Of a stretch of 64,000 bases of DNA, positions 9,280 through 18,157 are shown piece after piece. How positions within the stretch are numbered: position 1 is the stretch's first letter; every line of letters starts with the position of its first letter. The DNA is from Phenylobacterium immobile (ATCC 35973) (GTDB taxonomy: Bacteria > Pseudomonadota > Alphaproteobacteria > Caulobacterales > Caulobacteraceae), in the NCBI RefSeq assembly GCF_001375595.1, contig NZ_CVJQ01000003.1:39804-103803 (forward strand), written 5' to 3'. The position numbers and the translations under genes are program-made. The notes under the pieces were generated by a model. That model searched no databases, had not been told where the DNA came from, and saw nothing but the letters and a program-made list of their open reading frames with translations.

Positions 9280-10770
9280 ATGATGACGAGACATCCCAAT
9301 CTTCCGGCGGCGTTCCACGCCCTTTGGGCCGCGCCTGAGCGCGCAGCCACGATCGCGCTAAGCGATGACGACCAGTCCATCACCTATGGCGCTCTGTTCG
9401 AAACCGTCGGCGCCCTTGCCGGCGGACTGAAGGCGGCTGGCGTGCGGCCGGGCGACCGTGTCGCGCTCGCCTTGCCGCGTTCGGTGAACCAGGCCTGCGC
9501 GATCCTCGCGACCATGGTCGCCGGGGCCTGCCCCTATCCCGTTGAGACCAACCTTGGCGCAGAAGAGATGGCGCGCCGATTCACCATGGGTCGCCTGACC
9601 TGGGCGGTGATCGATGGCGCGGCCGCCGACGCGACCGTCCCCGACCAGGCGGTGACCCTGCAGTTCGCGGACCTCGCCGGCGGGACGCCTTACTGGGCGC
9701 TGGACCTCGGCGAAGAAGCGCCGGGCCTTCTTCTCTTCACCTCGGGCAGCAGCGGGCGGCCCAAAGGCGTGCTGGAAAGCCACCGCGGCCTGATGGTGAA
9801 TGCGGCCGGCGTCGTCGAACGCACCGGCCTGACCCCTGCCGACCTCTTGCTGCACGTCATGCCCTTGCATCACACCAACGGCGTCAACAATCAGATCTTC
9901 GCGCCGCTCCTAGCCGGCGCCTCGGTCCACATCGCTCCGCGGTTTCTCGCCCAGGATATGCCCGATCTGATGGCGCGGGTCCGCCCGACCATCCTGACCG
10001 GCGTGCCCACCATGTACGCGCGCATGTTGCCCCTCGACTTCGCCCCCGAAGCCCTGGCCGCGGTGCGCATGATGCGTTGCGGCTCGGCGCCCATCACTGA
10101 GGATCTGCATCAGCGCATCGAGGCCAAGTTCGACCGACCGCTTGTGGTTTCCTACGGGCTGTCGGAAGCCACCTGCACTTCGACCATGAATCCGCCTGAA
10201 GCGCGCCGGATCGGCTCGGTCGGCACGGTCATGCCTGGCCAGACGGTGACCATTCACGGCGCCGACGACGCCCTCATCGCGGCGCCCGACGTGGACGGCG
10301 AAATTCGCATTTCCGGCCCCAGTCTCATGCTGGGTTATCTGACCGAAGAGTCGCACGGCGAGCCTGTGCCTCCCGGTCCGGTCATCCGCACGGGCGATCT
10401 CGGCCGTTTCGACGCGGAGGGCTATCTCTCCATCACCGGGCGGATCAAGGATGTGATCATTCGCGGCGGCGAGAATCTGTCGCCGCAGCTGATCGAGGAG
10501 ACCCTCATCAAGGTCCCGGGCGTCGCGGCGGTCTGCATCATCGGCGCCCCGGACGCTGACCTGGGTGAGACCCCCTGGGCGTTTGTCGTGCGAGACGCCT
10601 CTAACGCAGGCGCCGGACTATCGGCGGAGACCCTCGCGACCGCCGCTCAGGACAAGTTTGGCCGTTCGCATCAACCTTCCAAGGTCGTCTTCTTGGATGT
10701 TCTGCCGGAGAATTCCGTCGGCAAAGTCGACCGGCAGACCTTGCGGGAAATTGCGCGGCGAACCGCCTGA
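9280..10770 (+). CDS. AMP-dependent acyl-CoA ligase
   Basis: A 496-aa ANL-superfamily enzyme that activates a carboxylic acid as adenylate and then as CoA thioester. The P-loop LLFTSGSSGRPKGVLESH is at about residues 150-167. SYGLSEATCTSTMNPPEAR lies in the acid-binding core, and the hinge and C-terminal lysine motifs are GYLSITGRIKDVIIRGGEN and ENSVGKVDRQTLREIA. The start follows the CoA-transferase stop with no gap (TAG ATG), so the two are cotranscribed. It probably activates the aromatic acid or a ring-opened product. Substrate is not predictable here. Confidence 0.88.
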   Translation: MMTRHPNLPAAFHALWAAPERAATIALSDDDQSITYGALFETVGALAGGLKAAGVRPGDRVALALPRSVNQACAILATMVAGACPYPVETNLGAEEMARRFTMGRLTWAVIDGAAADATVPDQAVTLQFADLAGGTPYWALDLGEEAPGLLLFTSGSSGRPKGVLESHRGLMVNAAGVVERTGLTPADLLLHVMPLHHTNGVNNQIFAPLLAGASVHIAPRFLAQDMPDLMARVRPTILTGVPTMYARMLPLDFAPEALAAVRMMRCGSAPITEDLHQRIEAKFDRPLVVSYGLSEATCTSTMNPPEARRIGSVGTVMPGQTVTIHGADDALIAAPDVDGEIRISGPSLMLGYLTEESHGEPVPPGPVIRTGDLGRFDAEGYLSITGRIKDVIIRGGENLSPQLIEETLIKVPGVAAVCIIGAPDADLGETPWAFVVRDASNAGAGLSAETLATAAQDKFGRSHQPSKVVFLDVLPENSVGKVDRQTLREIARRTA

Positions 10771-10788
10771 CACCGTTCTGGAGCGCCC

Positions 10789-11889
10789 ATGGCCAACGAG
10801 CTGAAGCCGGACCGCGAACTCGCCCATCGGCTTTTCCAGTCGCTGGGCAGCATGGAGGGCTTCGCCGAGCCGGAAGCGGCGCCTCCCACCAGGACCTGGG
10901 GGCCAGGCGCCACCCTGAAGGCGATCTATCCCGGCGCGCTTGTGGCCATCGCCGTCGCCCTGTCCGCCCAATGGGTGTCGCAGCATTACGGGGCGCCGGT
11001 CATGCTGTTCGCCCTGCTGTTCGGCATGACCTTCAACTTCCTGCACGAAGACGGGCGCTGCGTGGCGGGCATTGAGTTCACATCGAAGGTGGTGCTGCGG
11101 ATCGGCGTGGCGCTGCTGGGCGCACGGATCACCCTGGAGCAGATCGCCGGCCTGGGCGCAGGCCCGATCCTTATCGTCATCGCCGCCGTCGCCACGACGA
11201 TCCTGCTGGGCGTCGGCCTGGGCCGGGCGCTCAAGCTGAGCCCGACCTTTGGCATTCTCTCCGGAGGCGCGGTCGCCATCTGCGGGGCCTCAGCCGCCCT
11301 GGCCATCGCTGCAGTCCTGCCGCGGCATCCCGACAGCGAGCGCGACACCGTCCTGACCGTCGTTGCGGTGACGACGCTGTCGACGATCGCGATGATCACC
11401 TATCCTTTGCTGACGGTCCTGCTGGGCCTGGATCACGCCAGCGCGGGGGTTTTCCTGGGGGGCACGATCCACGACGTCGCCCAGGTGGTGGGGGCGGGCT
11501 ACACGATCTCGCCGGAAACCGGCGACGTGGCGACCTACGTCAAGCTGCTCCGGGTCACACTGCTGCTCCCTGTCGTCTTCCTGATCGCCTTCGTCGCGAT
11601 GCGCCGCAGCCGAGCCGCTGAGCCGAAGGCCAAGGCCTCGGTTCCACTCTTCCTGATCGGATTTGCAGCGCTGGTCGCCTTGGGCAGCTTCGGCATGATC
11701 AGCCGACCCATCAGCGACACGGCCTCGGCGGTTTCGCGCTGGTGCCTCGTCGCGGCGATCGCCGCCCTGGGCATGAAGACCTCGTTCAAGACATTGATGA
11801 CCGTGGGCTGGAAGCCCCTGGCCATGCTGGTCGCCGAGACCGCCTGGATCGCCGGCCTGATGCTGGCCTATGTCGCACTCCGGCATTGA
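10789..11889 (+). CDS. YeiH/UPF0324-family membrane protein (putative sulfate/sulfonate exporter)
   Basis: A 366-aa integral membrane protein with about ten hydrophobic segments. It shows the UPF0324 signatures VVLRIGVALLGARITLEQI, GILSGGAVAICGASAALAIA and GVFLGGTIHDVAQVVGAGY. Family members are annotated as sulfate exporters, although direct evidence is thin. It is the last gene of the lysR-linked plus-strand operon, 18 bp after the ligase. Its presence may indicate export of an inorganic or sulfonated product, which is speculative. Confidence 0.85.
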   Translation: MANELKPDRELAHRLFQSLGSMEGFAEPEAAPPTRTWGPGATLKAIYPGALVAIAVALSAQWVSQHYGAPVMLFALLFGMTFNFLHEDGRCVAGIEFTSKVVLRIGVALLGARITLEQIAGLGAGPILIVIAAVATTILLGVGLGRALKLSPTFGILSGGAVAICGASAALAIAAVLPRHPDSERDTVLTVVAVTTLSTIAMITYPLLTVLLGLDHASAGVFLGGTIHDVAQVVGAGYTISPETGDVATYVKLLRVTLLLPVVFLIAFVAMRRSRAAEPKAKASVPLFLIGFAALVALGSFGMISRPISDTASAVSRWCLVAAIAALGMKTSFKTLMTVGWKPLAMLVAETAWIAGLMLAYVALRH

Positions 11890-11909
11890 GGGCGACCAGA
11901 GGCCTGCAC

Positions 11910-13607
11910 TCAGATCTCGACGCCGGCCCCCTCGGTGACCCGCCGCGTCTTGGCCTTGACGGCTGTCGCGCCGCGAACCTTGTCGACCAGGCCCACAACG
12001 TCCCCAGGGAGGGCGTCCCCACGCCAGGCCACGTGCTTGTCGGGCCGCGCCAGCAAGAGCTTGTGACGGAAGATGGCCGTCTCGTCCGATGGAGCGATGT
12101 CGACCACCTTCAGCGGCAGGCCAGCGGCGGCCGCTGCGGTGCGTAGCGGCTCCACGTCCGCCGCCGGATCAAATCGCAGCAGGGCGTAATCGCGCCCCAT
12201 GGCGTCGTAGGATGAGCTTCCGTCGGCCAGCCAGACATGAGGCGTGCGGCAGCCGGGCACGGTCGATGGCGTATAGCCGCCCATGGAATAGGCCGGGGCA
12301 GATTCCTCGTCGAAGGCGATGATCGGGCTCTCGTCATAATAGTAGCCAAAATTCAGGCCCGCGCAGCAGTACTGCTGGACGTTCAGGTCGTAGGCCTGAC
12401 CCCCCAGTTCCTGACGGGCGATCTCGCCGGCTTCAGTCGCGTCTTCGATATTGGCTGGCACGCCGCCGCGCTGCTTGGCCATGGCGTGGGCGTGGTTCAT
12501 GGCGTAGTGCGAAACCTGCTCCGTGATCGGCAAGCGCTCCAGCTCATGGGCGTCCAGCAGGGCCGGACCGCCCCAACCGTTGACGACGCCCGCGAGCATC
12601 CAGGCCAGGTTCGCCGCGTCGGCAAGGCCGGCGTTCATGCCGTAGCCCGCGTAGGGCACCCAAAGGTGAGCGGCGTCACCGCAGATGAAGACACGGCCTT
12701 CGCGCAGCTTGTCCGCAACCAGTCTGCGGCCGAACCAGTCTTCGTTTCCCAGGATCTCGTACTCGAAGGTTTCATCGACGCCGAGGATCAGTCGAAGCGC
12801 GGCGTCGCGGTCGACAGAATCGAACTCCGGCTCGCTGTCGCGCAGGTAGTTGTGCACGAGCCAGGTCTCGCGGCCGTCGATGGCGTAGACGTTGCCGCTG
12901 CGACGCGGGTTCAGCGAAAAGTTCGCCCAAGCCCGTTCAGTATCCATCATGCCGATCAGTTGCGGCGCCCGGATGTACGTGGACTGGACACGTTGAACCA
13001 CCGCGTCGCCGCTGAGCTTGGCGCCGATCTGGCTACGCACGCGCGAGCGTCCGCCATCGCAGCCGACCATGTATTTTGCGTCGATGGTGATGGTCTCGTC
13101 GCCGTCGATACGGCTTGCTGTCAGGCGGACGCCGTCGGCCGTCTCGGTGAAGGACTCGTAGTCGACGCGGTTCAGGATCGTTACGCCCGGCTGGGCGACC
13201 GCATTCTCGAACAGAATCGGCTCCAGGAAGATCTGGTTGATCCGGTGCGGCGGCTCCGGCGTCGGCCACCAGGTATCCGGCCCATCCTTCGCTGTATAGC
13301 GATCCTGACGCGCCGGAATGCGGATGCGCGTCAGTTCGGGCCCGACCATGGTCGTGCGGTAAGCCACGTCATTGGGATAGTCCGCGGGCAAGCCGGCGTT
13401 GCGCAGGGACTGGGCGATGCCGAGCTGACGGAACAGCTCCATCGAGCGGGCAGCGACGTGGTTGCATTTCACGCTGGGCGCTTCGCCGGCGGGGCGGCGC
13501 TCCAGCACCACCACCTTGAGCCCGCGTTGCGCCAGGTCGATGGCCAGCGTCAGGCCGATGGGCCCGCCACCGACGATGGCGACGTCGGTCGCGATGATCT
13601 CAGACAT
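11910..13607 (-). CDS. Class A FAD-dependent aromatic monooxygenase
   Basis: A 565-aa flavoprotein monooxygenase of the PHBH/MhpA fold. The N-terminal dinucleotide-binding motif is DVAIVGGGPIGLTLAIDLAQ, the DG-type motif is GCDGGRSRVRSQIGA, and the second FAD motif is FICGDAAHLWVPYAGYGM. A thioredoxin-like C-terminal domain follows, as in phenol-hydroxylase-like members. The start at 13607 (MSEIIATD) is preferred over 13637 because a GAGAGGGTGG site stands just upstream. It would hydroxylate an aromatic ring using NAD(P)H and O2. An HpaR-type palindrome about 60 bp upstream ties it to the homoprotocatechuate cluster. Confidence 0.87.
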   Translation of the reverse strand: MSEIIATDVAIVGGGPIGLTLAIDLAQRGLKVVVLERRPAGEAPSVKCNHVAARSMELFRQLGIAQSLRNAGLPADYPNDVAYRTTMVGPELTRIRIPARQDRYTAKDGPDTWWPTPEPPHRINQIFLEPILFENAVAQPGVTILNRVDYESFTETADGVRLTASRIDGDETITIDAKYMVGCDGGRSRVRSQIGAKLSGDAVVQRVQSTYIRAPQLIGMMDTERAWANFSLNPRRSGNVYAIDGRETWLVHNYLRDSEPEFDSVDRDAALRLILGVDETFEYEILGNEDWFGRRLVADKLREGRVFICGDAAHLWVPYAGYGMNAGLADAANLAWMLAGVVNGWGGPALLDAHELERLPITEQVSHYAMNHAHAMAKQRGGVPANIEDATEAGEIARQELGGQAYDLNVQQYCCAGLNFGYYYDESPIIAFDEESAPAYSMGGYTPSTVPGCRTPHVWLADGSSSYDAMGRDYALLRFDPAADVEPLRTAAAAAGLPLKVVDIAPSDETAIFRHKLLLARPDKHVAWRGDALPGDVVGLVDKVRGATAVKAKTRRVTEGAGVEI

Positions 13608-13667
13608 TCCACCCTCTCGCATACTGAACCTCGACAACGCGCCGCGCCGTCCTGATCGCCGGAGTAA

Positions 13668-13679
13668 TTAACACGTTAA
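13668..13679. promoter_or_regulatory. HpaR-type operator, site 1
   Basis: TTAACACGTTAA is a perfect TTAAC/GTTAA palindrome with a 2-nt centre. It matches the two other palindromes in this cluster (19562-19573 and 20075-20086). It lies 60 bp upstream of the FAD monooxygenase start, in an otherwise featureless gap. Confidence 0.6.
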
Positions 13680-13721
13680 GTTTAAAGTCGCCAAGACCCG
13701 GATGAGCTGGCCCACGCGGCG

Positions 13722-15050
13722 TCATGCCTCGCCTTCACCCGCGCGCTTTTGCAGGCGGACGGACAGGGCGACGAGAATGAGCGCCAACGCCATGCAGCCA
13801 GCGCCGTACCAGCCGGTCGTCACATAACTTCCGGTCGCCTGGCGCAGGTGCCCGTTCAAGACCGGACTGACGATGGACCCGGCGATGCCGGCGGAGCTGA
13901 TGACGGCGATGCCGACCGGGCGAGCTGCGGCGCGCAGCAAAACCGGCGGCAGGGTCCAAAGAATCGGCATGGCGGCGTAGCCGCCGGCGGTGGCGGCGAT
14001 AAGGCCCAGGATTTGGAAGGCTGGCGCCCCCGTCAGAGTGGTGGCGAACCAGCCCAGCGCCGCTGCCCCAGCGGCGCCGACGAAGTGCCAACCTCGCTCT
14101 TGGCGGCGGTCGGAAGAAGCGCTCAGGAAGGGCATGACGAGGACAGCGGCCAGACCAGGCATGGCCGCCACCAGCCCGACGGTCATCGGCCCGCTGGCGG
14201 CGCCGAAGATGTCCTTGAGGATCAGCGGAGAGAAGTTGGAGACCGTGCTGAGCGCGGCAACCAGGGCGAAGTAAGCGCCAGACAGGGCGATGAAAGGCGC
14301 GTTGAGTACGTCGCGTAGTCCCACGCCCTGGGGTCCATGATGACCGCCTGCCGACGGCTCGCTCGCCAACTGCGCCTTGAGAGCGGACGCTTCGGCGGGG
14401 CTCAGCCAGGCGGCGGTCTCAGGCCGGTCCGGCAGCAGGCGCAAGAGCGCCACGCCCAGCAGGATGGTCGGCGTCCCTTCAATGAGAAACAGCCACTGCC
14501 AGCCGCGCAAACCCAAGGCGCCGTGCATCTGATCCATGATCAGGCCCGAGATCGGCGAACCGATGGCGATGGCGATCGGTTGGGCCATCATGAAGAGCGA
14601 GGTCGCCCGGCCGCGATGGCGAGCCGGCATCCAGTAGGTCAGGTAGAGCAGGACGCCAGGCACAAACCCCGCCTCGCCCAGACCCAGCAGACCGCGGACG
14701 ATATAAAGGCCCATGGGGCCGCTGATCAGCGCTGTCGCCATGGAGGCCAGGCCCCAGGTGACCATTATCCTGGCAATCCAAAGGCGCGCACCGAAGCGCA
14801 CCATCAGGAGGTTCGATGGCACCTCGAAGCAGAAATAGGCGACGTAGAAAATCGTCCCGGCGAGGCCGAACTGAGCGACCGTCAGGCCAAGGTCGCGGTT
14901 CATCGAGAGCGCCGCGAAGCCGAAGTTGATCCGGTCCAAGAAGGCCAGGACATAGCAGGCCATCAGGATCGGCAGCAGTCGCCGGAAGACCTTACCGGTG
15001 GCCCGATCAAGATCCGGATTGGCGGCGTACAGGCCGTCGGCGCGGTTCAC
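13722..15050 (-). CDS. hpaX: HpaX-like MFS permease for aromatic acids
   Basis: A 442-aa anion:cation-symporter-type MFS permease. It has FLDRINFGFAALSMNRDLGL after helix 1, EAGFVPGVLLYLTYWMP in helix 4 and about 12 membrane segments. The open frame runs to 15350, but its first 100 residues only mirror the aldolase gene in another frame. A GTG at 15050 lies 4 nt after the aldolase stop and is preceded by CTGAGG, so it is taken as the start. HpaX of E. coli takes up 4-hydroxyphenylacetate; the position at the end of the hpa operon supports the same role. Confidence 0.82.
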   Translation of the reverse strand: MNRADGLYAANPDLDRATGKVFRRLLPILMACYVLAFLDRINFGFAALSMNRDLGLTVAQFGLAGTIFYVAYFCFEVPSNLLMVRFGARLWIARIMVTWGLASMATALISGPMGLYIVRGLLGLGEAGFVPGVLLYLTYWMPARHRGRATSLFMMAQPIAIAIGSPISGLIMDQMHGALGLRGWQWLFLIEGTPTILLGVALLRLLPDRPETAAWLSPAEASALKAQLASEPSAGGHHGPQGVGLRDVLNAPFIALSGAYFALVAALSTVSNFSPLILKDIFGAASGPMTVGLVAAMPGLAAVLVMPFLSASSDRRQERGWHFVGAAGAAALGWFATTLTGAPAFQILGLIAATAGGYAAMPILWTLPPVLLRAAARPVGIAVISSAGIAGSIVSPVLNGHLRQATGSYVTTGWYGAGCMALALILVALSVRLQKRAGEGEA

Positions 15051-15054
15051 CGCC

Positions 15055-15816
15055 TCAGGTTTCGGTCTTGAAGCCCGCGCGCAGCGCCCGGACGCTCGAC
15101 GCCAAAACGCCGATGTCGGTGCCGACAGAGGCGAAACTGAACCCTTGGGCGAACCGCTTGCGAGCATCCTCGGCGTCCAGGGCGAAGATCCCTGCAGGCT
15201 TGCCAGCGGCCTTGATCTTGCCGAAGGCGTCGTCGATGGCGGCTTGGACATCCGGATGACGCGGATTTCCGAGATGACCCATGGCCGCGGAGAGATCCCC
15301 TGGGCCAATGAACAGGGCGTCGACGCCAGGGACGGCGGCGATCGCCTCAACCGAATCCAGGCCCGCCAGGCTCTCGATCTGCACGATCACCCCGACGCGG
15401 TTGCGTTGCGCGGCAAGATAGCCGGGCTCAGCGCCGAAGCCGGACGCCCGGCTCGTGGCGCTAGCGACGCCCCGAAAGCCTTCCGGCGGGAAGCGGGTGG
15501 ACGCGACGATGCGGGCGGCCTGGACCGCGTCGTCGACCATCGGCACCAGCAGGGTCGGAAAGCCAATGTCGAGATACTGCTTGATCACCGCGGGATCGTC
15601 CGACGGCGGGCGAGCGACCGGATGCACGGGATGGCGAGAGATCGCCTGCAACTGGCCGACCAAAGTCTGCAGAGTGTTGGGCGCGTGCTCGCCGTCGAAC
15701 AACAGCCAGTCGTAGCCGGCTCCCGCGCAGATTTCAGCCGTATAGGGCGTGGCCAGGGCCTGCCACAAGCCGACCAGCGGCGAGCTCTGGGCGATCAGGT
15801 CGGTGAAATCGCTCAT
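15055..15816 (-). CDS. hpaI: 4-hydroxy-2-oxoheptanedioate (HpcH/HpaI) aldolase
   Basis: A 253-aa class II aldolase that would split 4-hydroxy-2-oxoheptanedioate into pyruvate and succinate semialdehyde, the last carbon-cleaving step of the homoprotocatechuate route. The family fingerprints [17 protein letters not shown] and [15 protein letters not shown], and [17 protein letters not shown] with its metal-binding acidic residues, are all present. The ATG overlaps the stop of hpaH by 4 nt. Its product succinate semialdehyde would feed the dehydrogenase encoded at 21625. Confidence 0.92.
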   Translation of the reverse strand: MSDFTDLIAQSSPLVGLWQALATPYTAEICAGAGYDWLLFDGEHAPNTLQTLVGQLQAISRHPVHPVARPPSDDPAVIKQYLDIGFPTLLVPMVDDAVQAARIVASTRFPPEGFRGVASATSRASGFGAEPGYLAAQRNRVGVIVQIESLAGLDSVEAIAAVPGVDALFIGPGDLSAAMGHLGNPRHPDVQAAIDDAFGKIKAAGKPAGIFALDAEDARKRFAQGFSFASVGTDIGVLASSVRALRAGFKTET

Positions 15817-16622
15817 GCGAACCGCACGTTGATGGAGCCCAGGGGACCGTAGTCGACATGGAACGTGTCGCCCGGTCGAGCCGGCACCGGTGCGGTGAAG
15901 CTGCCGCCCAAGATGATCTCGCCGGCCTCCAGGGTCTCGCCGTGCGGCGCGAGCTTGTTGGCCAGCCAGGCCGGGCCATTGGCCGGATGGTTCAGCACCG
16001 CAGCGGCGACGCCGGATTCCTCCACGACGCCATTGCGGAACAGCAGCGCCGACACCCAGCGCAGATCGACGTCCAGGGGCCGGATCGGCCGGCCGCCGAG
16101 CACGAGGCCCGCGTTCGCGGCGTTATCGGAGATCGTGTCGAACACCTTGCGGGTGACGCCGCTCGCCTTGTCGACCTGCTCGATGCGGGCGTCGATGATC
16201 TCGATGGCCGGCACGATGTAATCTGTGGCGTCGAGAACGTCGAAGATCGTCCGGCCGGGTCCTTGAAGCGGGCGCTTCAGCAGGAAGGCCAACTCGACCT
16301 CGACGCGGGGCACGATGAAGCGTTCGAATGGTACGTCCTGACCGTTCTCGAACAGCATGTCGTCCAGCAGCAGGCCGTAATCGGGCTCGGAGATATTGGA
16401 CGAGCGCTGCATGGCGCGGCTGGTCAGGCCGATCTTGTGGCCGATCTTGCGCCGCCCGCCGGCGATCTTCAGGTCGGTCCACGCCCGCTGCACAGCGTAG
16501 GCGTCCTCGACCGTCATGTCGGGATTTTCCTGGGAGAAGTGCGACAGCTGAACCCGATCGCGCTCAGCCCGGTCGAGCCGCTGGGCCAAGCTCTGGGCGT
16601 CATTGTCCTTGGCGAAGGCCAT
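15813..16622 (-). CDS. hpaH: 2-oxo-hept-3-ene-1,7-dioate hydratase
   Basis: A 269-aa member of the HpaH/MhpD hydratase family, nearly the same length as E. coli HpaH. Motifs include [20 protein letters not shown], the metal-binding block [15 protein letters not shown] and the C-terminal [20 protein letters not shown]. It adds water to the 2-oxo-heptenedioate produced after decarboxylation. It sits between the isomerase and aldolase genes, overlapping both by 1-4 nt, in pathway order. Confidence 0.93.
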   Translation of the reverse strand: MAFAKDNDAQSLAQRLDRAERDRVQLSHFSQENPDMTVEDAYAVQRAWTDLKIAGGRRKIGHKIGLTSRAMQRSSNISEPDYGLLLDDMLFENGQDVPFERFIVPRVEVELAFLLKRPLQGPGRTIFDVLDATDYIVPAIEIIDARIEQVDKASGVTRKVFDTISDNAANAGLVLGGRPIRPLDVDLRWVSALLFRNGVVEESGVAAAVLNHPANGPAWLANKLAPHGETLEAGEIILGGSFTAPVPARPGDTFHVDYGPLGSINVRFA

Positions 16623-17011
16623 CAGGCGGTCCTGCTCAGGCGTTGATGGATGGTGTTGTGCTTCCAGCCCTCGGCTTCCTCGACGTAGAGGGAGAGCGCT
16701 AGCGGCTCGCGGTCGAAGAGGTCGCCCAGCTCGGCCCGCACCGCGGCGAACATCTGGTCGAAGAAGGCCTTTCGGAATTCCGCTGGACGGCCCGCGCCCA
16801 TCTTGATGTCGATGTTGATAAAGGCGTCACGCGGCTCGGCGCCGTCGGCGATCACATACTCGTCGAGCCGGATCGCGCGGACGCGAATGCCGCCCACCGG
16901 GAAGACGCCGTCAGAACGTAGACGCATCTCGTCGGCGATCAGCCGCAGGAGGGCTGGCCGATCGAACTTGCCTTCCAGGTTGGCCGTCCATTCCACCGTG
17001 GCGTGGGCCAT
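16622..17011 (-). CDS. hpaF: 5-carboxymethyl-2-hydroxymuconate isomerase
   Basis: A 129-aa HpaF/CHMI-family protein of typical length. It opens [17 protein letters not shown], where the family uses an N-terminal region for the trimeric active site. It contains [18 protein letters not shown] and the characteristic [16 protein letters not shown] near the end. It isomerises 5-carboxymethyl-2-hydroxymuconate before decarboxylation by HpaG. Its ATG overlaps the dioxygenase stop by 1 nt. Confidence 0.92.
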   Translation of the reverse strand: MAHATVEWTANLEGKFDRPALLRLIADEMRLRSDGVFPVGGIRVRAIRLDEYVIADGAEPRDAFINIDIKMGAGRPAEFRKAFFDQMFAAVRAELGDLFDREPLALSLYVEEAEGWKHNTIHQRLSRTA

Positions 17012-17829
17012 CAGGCGATCTCCATTTCGGCCACGGTGCAGCCCACCGCGAAGATTGGAATCGGTTGGTAGATGGCGAGCTTGCCCTTGCCGCCGGCGGC
17101 CGCGGCCGTGGCGATGAGCGTACGGATCTCGAAGCCGCCCTGGCCGCCGTCGCGGTAGGTGGCCTCGTCGGTGTAGTCGAGCATCGCCGCCTTATCGCCG
17201 GCGCTCCAGCGCGCCAGGAACTCGCGGTCCCAGGCTTCATTAATGCGCCCGGAGTCCGGGGTCGCCGGCCAGTGCGAGATGCCGCCGGTGCCAATCAGGG
17301 CTATGCGTTCCGGCACGGCGTCGGCCGCACGGCGGATGGCTTCGCCAAACGCCCAGGCCCGGTGCAGCGGCGTCAGTGGCGGACCCTGGCAGTTAATGTT
17401 GGCCGGGATCAGCTTCAGCTCGTTTTTCGGATCCAGGAAATGCAGCGGCACCATGATGCCGTGGTCCAGCTTCCACTCTTCGGCGTAGGCGACGTCGACG
17501 GTTTGCTGCATCTCGGCGATCAGCCTCCGCGACAGGTCCGGATCGCCGTGCGCCGCGCGCTTGGGAATGCCCAGCCAGGCGGCGTCCTCGATCGGTCCCT
17601 CGTAGGTCTCGCCCATGCCGATCGCGTAGGCGGGCATGTTATCCATGAAGAAGTTGGCGAAGTGCTCGGCGGCGATGATGATCACCGCGTCGGGCTTGGC
17701 CGCGTGCAAGTCGCGACGCAGCCCTTCGAAGGCCGCGTAGAGAGGCTCGCGCAGCTCAGGCGGCGCGCGTTCGGCGCGACCGGTGATTCCGGGGGCGTGG
17801 CTGCAGATCCCGGCGAAAACCAAAGGCAT
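17011..17829 (-). CDS. Extradiol dioxygenase catalytic subunit, LigB superfamily
   Basis: A 272-aa class III ring-cleavage dioxygenase beta subunit. The likely Fe(II) ligands are His11 (ICSHAPGI), His56 (AAEHFANFF) and Glu234 (GGFEIRTL). The likely acid/base histidines are His123 (LDHGIMVPLHFL) and His186 (GGISHWPA), the same spacing logic as in protocatechuate 4,5-dioxygenase LigB. In this operon the expected substrate is 3,4-dihydroxyphenylacetate, opened to 5-carboxymethyl-2-hydroxymuconate semialdehyde. The standalone HpaD of enterobacteria also belongs to the LigB superfamily, but here a LigA-type gene precedes it by a 1-nt gap. Confidence 0.9.
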   Translation of the reverse strand: MPLVFAGICSHAPGITGRAERAPPELREPLYAAFEGLRRDLHAAKPDAVIIIAAEHFANFFMDNMPAYAIGMGETYEGPIEDAAWLGIPKRAAHGDPDLSRRLIAEMQQTVDVAYAEEWKLDHGIMVPLHFLDPKNELKLIPANINCQGPPLTPLHRAWAFGEAIRRAADAVPERIALIGTGGISHWPATPDSGRINEAWDREFLARWSAGDKAAMLDYTDEATYRDGGQGGFEIRTLIATAAAAGGKGKLAIYQPIPIFAVGCTVAEMEIA

Positions 17830-17830
17830 G

Positions 17831-18157
17831 TCAGGCTCCTGCGATCTTTTCGTCGACGCCGGTGGTCATGGCGTAGATGCCGGCGCGCACCGGCCCGTGA
17901 ATTTTCACCCCGTCGCGCATGCGTTGCAGGTAGTCGGACCACTCGACCCCGCAGAAAGCGGCGTAGTGCATGAGTATCTGGCCGTTTACGCCGAGGACGT
18001 AGAGCAGGCCGATGTCCGGTTCGAGGAGGGCGCGCTGCTCCTCCTCGGTCAGGGGCAATCCCTTGACGACCCCGGCGGGATCGGCGGCGAAGCGCTGCTT
18101 CAGATCGTCGTCGCGGTTGAGCTGGAAGAGCAGCTTGCTCAGTTGATAAAGGCTCAT
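17831..18157 (-). CDS. Extradiol dioxygenase small subunit, LigA-like
   Basis: A 108-aa helical protein of the LigA family, beginning MSLYQLSKLLFQLNRDDDLK and containing LTEEEQRALLEPDIGLLYVLG and GVNGQILMHYAAFCGVEW. LigA forms a lid over the active site of LigB in protocatechuate 4,5-dioxygenase. The annotated start at 18157 overlaps hpaG2 by 4 nt. The longer open frame to 18427 is rejected because its first 90 residues are low-complexity Arg-rich readthrough of hpaG2. Confidence 0.88.
   Translation of the reverse strand: MSLYQLSKLLFQLNRDDDLKQRFAADPAGVVKGLPLTEEEQRALLEPDIGLLYVLGVNGQILMHYAAFCGVEWSDYLQRMRDGVKIHGPVRAGIYAMTTGVDEKIAGA

Noticed and set aside
15051..15350. 100-residue N-terminal extension of the HpaX-like permease
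   Set aside because: It only reads the hpaI gene in another frame; a GTG with an upstream GAGG directly after hpaI gives a normal permease length.
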